A DNA stretch of 64,000 nt from RUG369 sp050949645 (GTDB lineage Bacteria; Planctomycetota; Planctomycetia; Pirellulales; Thermoguttaceae): assembly GCA_050949645.1 (NCBI GenBank), contig JBMNGC010000001.1:1860001-1924000 (forward strand), read 5' to 3'. The position numbers and the translations under genes were made by a program. The first letter of the stretch is position 1; the number at the start of each line of letters is the position of its first letter. Below the pieces are notes generated by a model. It saw only the letters and a list, made by a program, of their open reading frames with translations. It made no database searches and was not told where the DNA came from. Positions 53,998 to 62,559 of the stretch are shown one piece after another.

Positions 53998-54801
53998 ATG
54001 TCGCTTCTCGAACTCCTTACGCCAACCGCTTGCATCATCGGCTTTACCGCCGCGTTCCTCATTGGAATTGCGAAGACGGGAACGCCGGGCGTTGGACTCT
54101 TCGCCTCGCTGCTGATGCTCTTTGCGTTTCGCGGACATGAAATGTTCGCGTCTGGCGCCGTCGTGCCGCTGCTTGTTATCGGAGACCTCGCTGCCGTCCA
54201 TTTCTATCGGAAAGACTGCGACCTACAGCTCCTAAAACGCCTATGTCCCCCCGTCGCTATTGGGCTATTGATCGGTACGGCGGCGATCTGTTATATGCGC
54301 AACGATCAGTTCAAACTCGTCGTGGGGATCCTCGCGTCGTCGATCCTGCTCTTCGAGTTTATTCGATCATGGATGGGATGGACCAAAGTCGCAACGAACA
54401 AACCCTTCCGATGGGGGTGCGGGATCCTCGCGGGCGCCACGACGATCCTTGGAAACGCCGCCGGCGCCGTCTCAGCGGCTTATTTCTCGTCCCAGGGACT
54501 CGACAAAAAACGGTTCATGGGCACCAACGCCGTCTTCTTCTTTCTGGTAAACGTCTCGAAAATCCCCCTCATGCTTGCTGCGACGCAAATCAAGCTGCGC
54601 ATGGGCTTTGAAGAAGACGCCGCTCAGGTTATGAACGGATCGACCTTCCTGCTCACGGCGATTTTCCTGGCGCCCGTTATACTCGGAAGTTATTGTGGTC
54701 GAAGAATTTACAAAGCTATACCCGCCAAAGTTTTCGTTCCCTTTATCCTCTCCCTTAACTTTATAACTGCGGTCTACATTGTCGTCACATCGCTCGTATG
54801 A
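53998..54801 (+). CDS. TauE/SafE-family membrane exporter
   Basis: The 267-residue protein has about eight hydrophobic helices and the duplicated TauE/SafE (DUF81) pattern: FTAAFLIGIAKTGTPGVGLF and GILAGATTILGNAAGAVSAA, each with the small-residue helix start typical of the family. Members export sulfite, sulfoacetate or similar small anions; the substrate is not predictable here. It starts 60 bp past the clpC terminator without an obvious strong ribosome site. The HAD gene begins 84 bp downstream. Confidence 0.9.
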   Translation: MSLLELLTPTACIIGFTAAFLIGIAKTGTPGVGLFASLLMLFAFRGHEMFASGAVVPLLVIGDLAAVHFYRKDCDLQLLKRLCPPVAIGLLIGTAAICYMRNDQFKLVVGILASSILLFEFIRSWMGWTKVATNKPFRWGCGILAGATTILGNAAGAVSAAYFSSQGLDKKRFMGTNAVFFFLVNVSKIPLMLAATQIKLRMGFEEDAAQVMNGSTFLLTAIFLAPVILGSYCGRRIYKAIPAKVFVPFILSLNFITAVYIVVTSLV

Positions 54802-54884
54802 CGCATGCAGACGAAAAACGCAACATAACATGTTGCCGACGAACAAAAGAAAATTACAATACCCGAAAGAGAGGTTTTCTCGAT

Positions 54885-55532
54885 ATGTTAAAAGCGCTCC
54901 TTTTTGATTTCGACGGCACGATCGCCGACACGCTGCCCGTTTGCATCAACGCGTTCAAAGCGACCGTCGAACCCGTTTTAGGGCGTAAACTCACGCTCGA
55001 CGACGTGCGTTACTACTTCGGACCGGCCGAGGAAGGAATCTTTAAAAATCACTTCCCCGATCGATATGACGAACTCTGTCAAACCTACTTTGATCATTAC
55101 AAGCGGTTACAGAGCGAGGTTCCCAACACGGTCCCGGGTATCATGGAGCTCATACGCGACGTCAAAGACGCGGGGGTCCGCGTCGCTCTCATCACCGCCA
55201 AGGGACCGGGCTCTTGCAAGATTTCACTCGATTTTTATGGGATCGCCGACGAATTTGAAGAGATTCGCGTCGGAGGCCCCGACGGAAGAGTCAAGGACGT
55301 CGCCATTCCCGAAGTCCTGGACAAAATGGGAATTGAGAAAGACGAATCCGTCTACGTCGGCGATTCATACAGAGACGTCGTTTGCGCGCGTCGCGCCGGC
55401 GTCGCATGCTGGGCCGCCGCGTGGCTGGAGACCGCCGAACTGGATAGAATCCATAAAAATTCGCCTGAAAAAATATTCCATACCGTCGACGAAATGCGCC
55501 GCGAACTTGAGAAGGAAGGCGTGCTGAAATGA
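54885..55532 (+). CDS. HAD-superfamily phosphatase, phosphoglycolate-phosphatase-like
   Basis: The 215-residue protein has all HAD motifs: motif I LLFDFDGTIADT with nucleophile and acid-base Asp, motif II VALITAKG (Thr), motif III Lys in the GPDGRVKDV region, and motif IV YVGDSYRDVVCARRAG. A helical cap follows motif I. This is the Gph/PGP-like subclass acting on small phosphate esters. The ATG at 54885 follows GAGAGG; a longer frame starting at 54798 is excluded. Its stop overlaps the ispG start by 4 bp (ATGA), so translation is coupled. The substrate is unknown; phosphoglycolate or an isoprenoid-pathway phosphate are the obvious candidates. Confidence 0.92.
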   Translation: MLKALLFDFDGTIADTLPVCINAFKATVEPVLGRKLTLDDVRYYFGPAEEGIFKNHFPDRYDELCQTYFDHYKRLQSEVPNTVPGIMELIRDVKDAGVRVALITAKGPGSCKISLDFYGIADEFEEIRVGGPDGRVKDVAIPEVLDKMGIEKDESVYVGDSYRDVVCARRAGVACWAAAWLETAELDRIHKNSPEKIFHTVDEMRRELEKEGVLK

Positions 55533-56713
55533 ATAAGCCGCGTAGAGTTACGAGAAAAGTCAAGGTCGGATCCCTCTATATCGGCGGCGACGCTCCGGTC
55601 GTCCTTCAGACGATGGCGGCGACTAAAACGCTCGACTATGAAGCGACCGCCGCGTCCGTCGCGAAGCTCGCGCGCGCCGGCGCCGGAATTGTCCGCGTCG
55701 CCTGCGACAATAACGCCGAAGCCGAGGCGCTCGCGGAAATTCGACGAAGAGTTGACGCCAATCTCTCCGTCGATCTTCAGGAAAACTTCCGACTCGCGGA
55801 AAAAGTCGCGCCATACGTCGATAAGATACGATACAACCCGGGCCATCTCCACTGGCGCGACCCGGAACTCTCGTGGGAAAAGAAGGTCGAGTACCTCGTC
55901 GAAGTTGCCAAAGCTCACGATTGCGCGCTGCGCGTGGGCGTGAATTCCGGGAGTCTCGACCCCGAGAAACTCCGTGAATATCGGGAAAAACTCCAGCATA
56001 ACGACGCGGATCCCTCCCCCGACGCCGACGACGCAAGCCTCTTCGATCCCCCGATTCGAAGCGCGCTCGAACACGTCGATTTTCTTGACTCTCTCGGCTT
56101 TGAACGCTACGTGGTTTCTATTAAAGACTCCGCCCCCGAGACCGTGCTCCTTCTGAATCGGCGCTTCGCTGCGCTCCGTCCCCTCGTTCCGCTCCACCTC
56201 GGAGTGACGGAAGCGGGCGCGCCGCCTCGAGGGATCCTCAAGACGCGAACGGCGCTCGAACCGCTCCTCGCCGACGGCGTCGGCGAAACGCTCCGCGTCT
56301 CGCTCACCGTCGTCGCCGACGAGAAGGAGCGCGAGATCGACGCCGGAAAGCTGATACTCGAGAACGTCGCGAAAGGAATCGTCGCGTCGACCGACGAATT
56401 GAAGAAAAGCGCGCTCAATATTGTAAGTTGTCCCGGATGCTCGCGCGCGCAAAGCGACCGCTTCGTTAAGCTGGCGACGGAAGTTGAAAAAGCGACCGAA
56501 TTTGCACGGGAATATCCATTAACGATCGCCGTCATGGGATGCCGCGTCAATGGTCCCGGTGAGACGGACGACGCCGATATCGGGTTGTGGTGCGGCGGCG
56601 AGCGCGTTAATATAAAGAACGGCGGGACTCCCGTAGGAGCTTTTTCTTACGAAGAGGCCGTTGAAAAAACGGTCGCGCTCCTCAAAGAAAAAATCGACGC
56701 GTTGAAAAAATAA
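55529..56713 (+). CDS. ispG: (E)-4-hydroxy-3-methylbut-2-enyl-diphosphate synthase
   Basis: IspG converts MEcPP to HMBPP in the MEP isoprenoid pathway using a [4Fe-4S] cluster. The 394-residue product is the short bacterial form: TIM-barrel part with VVLQTMAATKTLDYEATAAS, KIRYNPGHL and LRVGVNSGSLDPEKL, then the C-terminal cluster-binding domain with Cys-x2-Cys in IVSCPGCSRAQ and a third Cys in IAVMGCRVNGPGETDDADIG. The conserved Glu is in NGPGE. It overlaps the HAD phosphatase gene by 4 bp, implying coupled expression. Confidence 0.97.
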   Translation: MNKPRRVTRKVKVGSLYIGGDAPVVLQTMAATKTLDYEATAASVAKLARAGAGIVRVACDNNAEAEALAEIRRRVDANLSVDLQENFRLAEKVAPYVDKIRYNPGHLHWRDPELSWEKKVEYLVEVAKAHDCALRVGVNSGSLDPEKLREYREKLQHNDADPSPDADDASLFDPPIRSALEHVDFLDSLGFERYVVSIKDSAPETVLLLNRRFAALRPLVPLHLGVTEAGAPPRGILKTRTALEPLLADGVGETLRVSLTVVADEKEREIDAGKLILENVAKGIVASTDELKKSALNIVSCPGCSRAQSDRFVKLATEVEKATEFAREYPLTIAVMGCRVNGPGETDDADIGLWCGGERVNIKNGGTPVGAFSYEEAVEKTVALLKEKIDALKK

Positions 56714-56788
56714 CAGTCCTCGCTCCTGCTTGCGTCGAACGGATAGCCTAGAACGAGGACGCCGTAACATAGAATCGAAAGAGATAAG

Positions 56789-58048
56789 ATGCAACGCCGA
56801 GCTTTCCTTCGTCTCCTTGCCGCTATCAGCGTGCTCGCCCTGGCGCCGATTCAACTAGCCGCCGCCCAAGACGCGAGTTCTCCCATCCCCTCCGCTCAGG
56901 ATTACCAGCGCCAGAGTCGGCAATTCCGCGGACTGTGGGTCTCCACCGTCTTCAATATCGACTATCCGTCGAAAAAAGGCCTAACCGCCGAGGAGCTTGC
57001 GCGGGAAGCCGACGCGATCCTCGATCGCGCCGTCGAGCTCAAGTTTAACGCAATCTTTTTACAGGTGCGTCCGATGGGCGACGCCTTCTATCCGTCGAAG
57101 CTCTACCCCTGGTCGGGGTACCTTTCTGGAGAACAGGGCGTCGCGCCCGACAAGAATTTCGACGTCCTTGGATACTGGGTCGACGCCGCGCATAAACGCG
57201 GATTGCAGCTCCACGCGTGGATCAACCCGTACCGCGTGACGGTCGGGAAACTAGAGCTTGAGGACCTTGCGCCGGATAATCCCGCAAGGCAACGTCCCAA
57301 CTGGACTTTCAAGCATGGCGACCGATATTATCTTGATCCCGGTATTCCCGCCGCACGCAAACATGTTGTCAACGGAATCGTTGAAATTGTCAGGAATTAC
57401 GACGTCGACGGCGTTCATATCGACGACTACTTCTATCCGGAACGTAAAATCGAGGCAGACGTCCAAACGTGGAAAAAGTACGGACGTGGAATCGACGATA
57501 TCGAAGACTGGCGCCGCGACAACGTCAACCTCTTTATTGCGGACGCGAACCGCGCGATCCACCGAGCGCGCCAGGACGTCGTCTGGAGCGTCAGCCCCGC
57601 CGGAATCTGGGCTAACAAAAGCTCGCATCCCCTTGGAAGCGATACGCGCGGAAATCAGTGTTATTTCAACCTTTACGCCGACGTTCGAAAGTGGATCAAG
57701 GAAGAGACGATCGACGTCGTCGTGCCCCAGATCTATTGGCATATCGGCTTCGACATTGCCGACTTCGCCACCCTGACGCAATGGTGGTCCGACATCGTCG
57801 CCGACACAAACGTGAAACTCTACGTCGGAGTCGCGGCGTATCGACTCGATCCGAACTCCAAAACAGCGGCCTGGGCCGATCTCAAAGAACTCGATCGTCA
57901 GCTCGATTACATGGCGACCGTTCCAGAGGTCGACGGTCAGGTCTTCTTTACCGAACACAACTTCCGACCGGGGCTGCCCGCCTACGAGGCGATCCGACGC
58001 TACGCGCAGGAACACAACTGGCAAGGCGTCGACGAACCTGAAGAATGA
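56789..58048 (+). CDS. Exported GHL10-family glycosidase-like protein
   Basis: The 419-residue protein has an N-terminal export signal (MQRRAFLRLLAAISVLALAP) that resembles a Tat signal but is short. The rest matches the GHL10/DUF187 TIM-barrel family: RGLWVSTVFNIDYPSKKGLT, NAIFLQVRPMGDAFYPSKLY, LQLHAWINPYRVTVG, IVRNYDVDGVHIDDYFYPER and VVPQIYWHIGFDIADFA. Family members are putative peptidoglycan or glycan hydrolases; the target is unproven. A strong terminator follows. It is the first of several exported carbohydrate-active proteins in the last 8 kb. Confidence 0.93.
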   Translation: MQRRAFLRLLAAISVLALAPIQLAAAQDASSPIPSAQDYQRQSRQFRGLWVSTVFNIDYPSKKGLTAEELAREADAILDRAVELKFNAIFLQVRPMGDAFYPSKLYPWSGYLSGEQGVAPDKNFDVLGYWVDAAHKRGLQLHAWINPYRVTVGKLELEDLAPDNPARQRPNWTFKHGDRYYLDPGIPAARKHVVNGIVEIVRNYDVDGVHIDDYFYPERKIEADVQTWKKYGRGIDDIEDWRRDNVNLFIADANRAIHRARQDVVWSVSPAGIWANKSSHPLGSDTRGNQCYFNLYADVRKWIKEETIDVVVPQIYWHIGFDIADFATLTQWWSDIVADTNVKLYVGVAAYRLDPNSKTAAWADLKELDRQLDYMATVPEVDGQVFFTEHNFRPGLPAYEAIRRYAQEHNWQGVDEPEE

Positions 58049-58076
58049 CGACGAACCTTCGTCTCCCTCGCAAATG

Positions 58077-58113
58077 ACCGCCGCGTTCCTTTCGAGAAAC
58101 GCGGCGGTTCTTT
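58077..58113 (+). terminator. Rho-independent terminator after the GHL10 gene
   Basis: An 11-bp stem ACCGCCGCGTT (58077-58087) with AACGCGGCGGT (58098-58108) is followed by TCTTTATT. Confidence 0.82.
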
Positions 58114-58286
58114 ATTCGACTCGAAGAAGAGACCCCCTCGCCTCTTGCCCCTTCGTGGAATCATTTCTGACCGTTGAGTCTATTCTATCCACCCCTCCGG
58201 CCCACATATTTCTACAGCGAATACTCGCGTTTCCGCAGCGCTTGGGGCCTGAAAAGCAGGTCAAGGTAAGAAATAAAAATAATACC

Positions 58287-58315
58287 TTGACTAAAAAATG
58301 TGGAATTCCTACAAT
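58287..58315 (+). promoter_or_regulatory. Sigma70-type promoter of the aminotransferase gene
   Basis: TTGACT (58287-58292), an exact 17-bp spacer and TACAAT (58310-58315). It gives a start near 58322 and a leader of about 90 nt. Confidence 0.65.
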
Positions 58316-58408
58316 CCGCTAGTTTGACATTCCGCGTCGCTTGACGCGGCGACGTAGGTAGGCAAAACCGTCGGGCTCAATCCGGCGCGAGGAAGGACAC
58401 ATATCAAT

Positions 58409-59584
58409 ATGACGCTCACGATGAACAGCAGTATAGCGCTCGCTATTAATTCGGTTCCCATGTTTAATTTAACGCGGCAGCTCAGCGGGATCGCCGACGA
58501 AATCAACGAAGCGCTGCAGAACGTCACCGCAACCGGTCAGTTCGTTCTGGGCCCTGAAGTCAGCAGATTAGAGGACAATATCGCCGCGTACTCGCGCACG
58601 AAACACGCTATCGGCTGCGCCTCGGGAAGCGACGCGCTTCTTCTCTCCCTCATGGCGATCCAAGCCGGAAAGGGGGATGAAATCATCACCCCGTCCTTCA
58701 CCTTCTTTTCAACGGGAAGCTGCGTCCCACGCGTCGGCGCCGACCTCGTCTTCGCGGATATCGACCCCGTCACGTTCAACCTTGATCCGGAATCGGTCAA
58801 AGCCAAGCTTACCGAAAAAACGAAAGCGATCATCGTCGTCCATCTCTTCGGCCAGGCCGCGGATATGCCCGCGTTCCAAAAAATTGCGAAAGATTACGAA
58901 ACGAAATACGGTCGCAAGCTCTACATCATCGAGGACTCCGCTCAGGCAATCGGCGCTGAATACGCCGGAATTCAGGTCGGCAACTGGGGCGACGCCTCAT
59001 GCCTGAGCTTCTATCCGACCAAAAACCTCGGCGGCGCGGGCGACGGCGGAATGGTCGTCTGCAACTCCGACGAAATCGCCGAACGCATCAGACTCTTGCG
59101 CGGACATGGAATGCCGCGACGATATTACCATTCCGAGATCGGCGTCAATAGCCGACTCGACTCCTACCAGGCTGCCGTTCTCAACGTCAAGCTCCCGCGC
59201 CTCGACGCATGGACTCAGATGCGCATCGAGAACGCCGAACGCTATGAGCTGCTTTTCGCTGAAGCCGGACTCCAGGACGCGATCGTCACCCCAGAGAAAG
59301 TCGGCGACCGCCGCCACGTATGGAATCAGTACTGCATCCGTGTGACCGGCGGCAGACGCGACGCGCTCCGCAGCTTCCTAAGGGAAAGGAATATTGGATC
59401 GGACATCTACTATCCCTTCGGACTGCACGAGCAGGAATGCCTCAGCTACCTCGGCTATAAGCCGGAAGATCTTCCCGAGACCTACAGGGCTTCGCGCGAA
59501 GTCCTCGCGCTCCCGATCTTCCCCGAACTCACGCCCGACGAACAGTACTGCGTCGTCGACGCGATTCGAGAATTCATGAGCTGA
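58409..59584 (+). CDS. DegT/DnrJ/EryC1/StrS-family aminotransferase
   Basis: The 391-residue protein is a PLP-dependent sugar aminotransferase with the family motifs: CASGSDALLLSLMAIQAGKG, DEIITPSFTFFSTGSCVPRV, LYIIEDSAQAIGAEY, and the PLP-lysine site LSFYPTKNLGGAGDGGM. Such enzymes transaminate nucleotide keto-sugars for envelope polysaccharides and glycoproteins. GGAAGGA lies 11 bp before the ATG. No sugar-nucleotide epimerase or dehydratase is adjacent, though an SDR epimerase is at 48051. A terminator follows. Confidence 0.95.
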   Translation: MTLTMNSSIALAINSVPMFNLTRQLSGIADEINEALQNVTATGQFVLGPEVSRLEDNIAAYSRTKHAIGCASGSDALLLSLMAIQAGKGDEIITPSFTFFSTGSCVPRVGADLVFADIDPVTFNLDPESVKAKLTEKTKAIIVVHLFGQAADMPAFQKIAKDYETKYGRKLYIIEDSAQAIGAEYAGIQVGNWGDASCLSFYPTKNLGGAGDGGMVVCNSDEIAERIRLLRGHGMPRRYYHSEIGVNSRLDSYQAAVLNVKLPRLDAWTQMRIENAERYELLFAEAGLQDAIVTPEKVGDRRHVWNQYCIRVTGGRRDALRSFLRERNIGSDIYYPFGLHEQECLSYLGYKPEDLPETYRASREVLALPIFPELTPDEQYCVVDAIREFMS

Positions 59585-59608
59585 CCCTCTCCCCTTTGCA
59601 AACGCCTT

Positions 59609-59650
59609 GACTTCCGATCTCAGTCCTCCTGCGGTCGGAAGTCTTTTTTT
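59609..59650 (+). terminator. Rho-independent terminator after the aminotransferase gene
   Basis: The 9-bp stem GACTTCCGA (59609-59617) pairs with TCGGAAGTC (59635-59643), followed by seven T. Confidence 0.85.
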
Positions 59651-59837
59651 CTCACGGCGCCTCGGTCTCCTTTCTCCTGCCGGCGCTTCTCCAATCTCTC
59701 ATATTTTTGACACTATCGTTATTTTTCTCTCAAGCCTTATATTCATTAGCCGATTAAAAGAGTAAGGGACTGTGCGTCTTTGAGGATCCGATGGCCGGCG
59801 TCCCGAATCAAGGATGATTTGTAAGGAGTTAATCGCT

Positions 59838-61106
59838 ATGTCGACGTCAAAATACCAGAAAGAGCTGCGTAACAATACTGCGTTCGCCTCTGGGGAGGCT
59901 TCGCGCTTAGTCGATTCTCTCCCCAATATGGCGGAATGGTTTACGGAAGACGCTGCGGCGACTGAAAGAGCGTTGCCGCGCGTCGTCGGGACGCTCCCTG
60001 ATCTCGGGTTCACGCGCGCTGAACCGACGCCGAAGCGCGGTAGATTCACTAAAATTCTCAGACCATTTGGAAAAGCGATCGTCCTCGCGCTCGTCTTCGG
60101 ACTAGGAATCGCGTCGAGCTCGTTGCGACCTGAATCGGACGCCAACCGCCTCGCCGACGATGAAACGACCGAAGCGTCTTATCCCTTTGTCGACAACATG
60201 ATCCCGGAGCCGGACGACTGGTCCGACCTCGATCCGATTCCGTCGCACTCCTACTCCTTTGAAGGTTTCGGCTACGAACCGGACGAGGATAATTCGGTCC
60301 TGAGTTTCTATGACGACGCTTTCTATTCCAACGCCGACGAAGTCGCGTCGTTGACGCCAAACGTCCACGAACCGTCGAACGAAGTCGCCGCGCAGCAGTC
60401 GTTTTTCTATCCCGAACCGCGCGTCGAGGCGGACTTCGCGCCGCAATACGCCGAGGTCGCGCAGCAGCAGCCTCTCGGCGCCGACGACGCTCCAACCGCC
60501 TACCCGAGCGCGCCGGAATACGAGAGCGTCGATCACGTCGCCGAGGTCTCGCAACCTGTCTCGCAACCTGTTTCGGAAGGCTTCGCTGGATTTCAGGGCT
60601 ATGAATTCCAGGCCTCGACTCCCACAGACGCGTACTCACAAAATTACGACGAATACGATCGGGCGCCGCCCGCGCCAACGCAAACGGCCCTCGCCGACCA
60701 TAATCGCTTCCTCGCAAGCGACGTTCCCCAACATAACGGCTTTAACGAAAGCGCTGTTTTTAACGACCAGGTAACAAATCCGAACCCGGAGTTTTCGACA
60801 AACAACGCCGACTTCACAGCCTTTTCGCAAAGAAACGGTTACAATAGTAACGAGAGCTTTGAGGAGGGACAGCCTGTTCAGACGTCCTTCGCGCAGGGTG
60901 GCGAACCGAGCGCGCGCGACGCCTCGAACTCGCAGTTCATGGGCTTCGATTCGTCGCTATATGCGAACGACTCGCGCGGCGACTCTTTCCCCTCTGCCGA
61001 TTTTAGCGCCCCGCAGGGCGGCGAATATGTCGCGCAGAACTTTGACGAACCCGACGCCGGCGCGCCGACCGAATCGCAGCGCCCTGATCGGTTCATTCGC
61101 TGGTGA
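59838..61106 (+). CDS. Membrane-anchored low-complexity protein
   Basis: The 422-residue protein has an internal signal-anchor (AIVLALVFGLGIASSSLRPE near residues 75-95) and a 330-residue acidic, Ser/Asn/Gln/Phe/Tyr-rich tail that should lie outside the cytoplasmic membrane. No enzyme motif is seen. A short motif GFAGFQGYE recurs in related form (GFAGYQVAE, GFADYQLGE) in the N-terminal extension of the BamA at 23259. The ATG at 59838 follows AAGGAG at 9 bp spacing. It has no obvious partner gene. Function unknown. Confidence 0.75.
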   Translation: MSTSKYQKELRNNTAFASGEASRLVDSLPNMAEWFTEDAAATERALPRVVGTLPDLGFTRAEPTPKRGRFTKILRPFGKAIVLALVFGLGIASSSLRPESDANRLADDETTEASYPFVDNMIPEPDDWSDLDPIPSHSYSFEGFGYEPDEDNSVLSFYDDAFYSNADEVASLTPNVHEPSNEVAAQQSFFYPEPRVEADFAPQYAEVAQQQPLGADDAPTAYPSAPEYESVDHVAEVSQPVSQPVSEGFAGFQGYEFQASTPTDAYSQNYDEYDRAPPAPTQTALADHNRFLASDVPQHNGFNESAVFNDQVTNPNPEFSTNNADFTAFSQRNGYNSNESFEEGQPVQTSFAQGGEPSARDASNSQFMGFDSSLYANDSRGDSFPSADFSAPQGGEYVAQNFDEPDAGAPTESQRPDRFIRW

Positions 61107-61249
61107 TCGAGCGCGTTCGCTTCGAGTTGTTATTCCTTCCTGAGTTCTCTGAAAGGCTGCGTCTTTAAGCTATCGCGCCATAGGATACGTCGGCGCGCGG
61201 CGTCCCTGCGAGGATTCCGCGTTTCCTAACGAGGACAGGAAGGACGAAG

Positions 61250-62461
61250 ATGAGACAAAACGATACGGCTTCTTTATGCGTTCTGGTCTTTTTTCTAGGG
61301 TATCTCGCGCTCGCCGCCAACATCGTGCTGCGAGGAGACGACAATAGCCAAGACAATCTCCGAGTTAAAGAGCCCCCGATGATCGCCAAAAGCGTCGTCC
61401 TTGAGCTCCCATCGCAGGAAAACAACCCTCGCAACAGCGAGGGGGATTTCATTCGGCTCAACACGGGCGAAATTCTCTACGTTTACACTCATTACTACGG
61501 CGACTCCGGCGACGACCATGCGTCGGCGCGCCTCATGAGCCGCGTCTCGCGCAATCACGGCCAGACCTGGTCCGATAAGGACGAACTCGTACTCGAAAAC
61601 GAGGGGCAGATGAACGTCATGTCCGTCTCCCTTCTGAGACTGCGCGACCAATCGATCGCGCTCTTCTACCTCGTGAAGGAAAATCCCGGCGATTGCCGAC
61701 CCTATCTGCGTTATTCCTACGACGAAGGCAAAACGTGGACCCAGCGCATCGAGACGATTCATTCACCCTCTTACAACGTCGTGAACAACTCGCGCGTCGT
61801 GCTCCTCTCCGACGGTCGACTTCTCATACCGGTCGCGCGTCATGCCTATCGCGGCGGCGACCTCTATAGCTATGAAAGCCGCGCGTCCGTCTTCTGTCTC
61901 ATCTCAGACGACGGCGGACGTCATTGGCGTCAGAGCGAGGAAACGCCGAACGCCAACGGAATCATGTACCAGGAGCCTGGCGTCGTCGAACTCGCCGACG
62001 GACGAATCCTTATGACGATCCGCAACGCCAGCGGACGGCAATATTACGCGTACTCTAGCGATCGAGGCGAAACCTGGACCGACTCGAGTCCGTCGCCCCT
62101 GATCTCGCCGGTTTCGCCGGCGGCGATCAAACGTGAACCGAACGGCGACCGTCTTATCGCCGTTTGGAACGAATCGCCAGACGCGCGCCATCCTCTCACG
62201 ATCGCGTTCCTTTCGCCCGACGGTTCGAAGATCCTCGCTAAAAAAACGCTCGACCGCTCCGAAGACGGAACCCGCGCCTTCTGCTACCCCGCGATCTTCT
62301 TTACCGACCCCAATACCGCGCTTATCGGATATTGCAGCGGTCGTGCGCCTTGGGGGCTCAACGCGGCGCGCGTCTCCCGCGTTCGTCTCGCCGACCTGGG
62401 GCTCCCCGTGACTGAAACAGATCGCTTCGATACGGAAGAAATGCGTTCGTTCATTCGCTGA
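61250..62461 (+). CDS. Exo-alpha-sialidase-like protein
   Basis: The 403-residue protein has an N-terminal hydrophobic segment (LCVLVFFLGYLALAANIVLR) and at least four Asp-box repeats of the sialidase six-bladed propeller: SRNHGQTW, SYDEGKTW, SDDGGRHW and SSDRGETW. Related proteins cleave sialic acid or act on related glycans; full catalytic residues were not confirmed, so sialidase family rather than proven sialidase. GGAAGGA precedes the ATG. The metallophosphoesterase gene starts 98 bp downstream on the same strand. Confidence 0.9.
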   Translation: MRQNDTASLCVLVFFLGYLALAANIVLRGDDNSQDNLRVKEPPMIAKSVVLELPSQENNPRNSEGDFIRLNTGEILYVYTHYYGDSGDDHASARLMSRVSRNHGQTWSDKDELVLENEGQMNVMSVSLLRLRDQSIALFYLVKENPGDCRPYLRYSYDEGKTWTQRIETIHSPSYNVVNNSRVVLLSDGRLLIPVARHAYRGGDLYSYESRASVFCLISDDGGRHWRQSEETPNANGIMYQEPGVVELADGRILMTIRNASGRQYYAYSSDRGETWTDSSPSPLISPVSPAAIKREPNGDRLIAVWNESPDARHPLTIAFLSPDGSKILAKKTLDRSEDGTRAFCYPAIFFTDPNTALIGYCSGRAPWGLNAARVSRVRLADLGLPVTETDRFDTEEMRSFIR

Positions 62462-62559
62462 CCTTGCGTTTAGCTTCATTCTGAAAGACCGCCGCCGGAC
62501 TGGCAAAGTCTCGGTGGCGCCGTCCATTGCCTCTTGACGCTTTACCCAGGAGAACTGCC

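Larger units (their letters stand above)
58049..58408. other. Intergenic region between the GHL10 and DegT genes
   Basis: The 360-bp gap holds the GHL10 terminator (58077-58113) and a near-consensus promoter (58287-58315) for the aminotransferase gene. No ORF was called. Confidence 0.75.
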
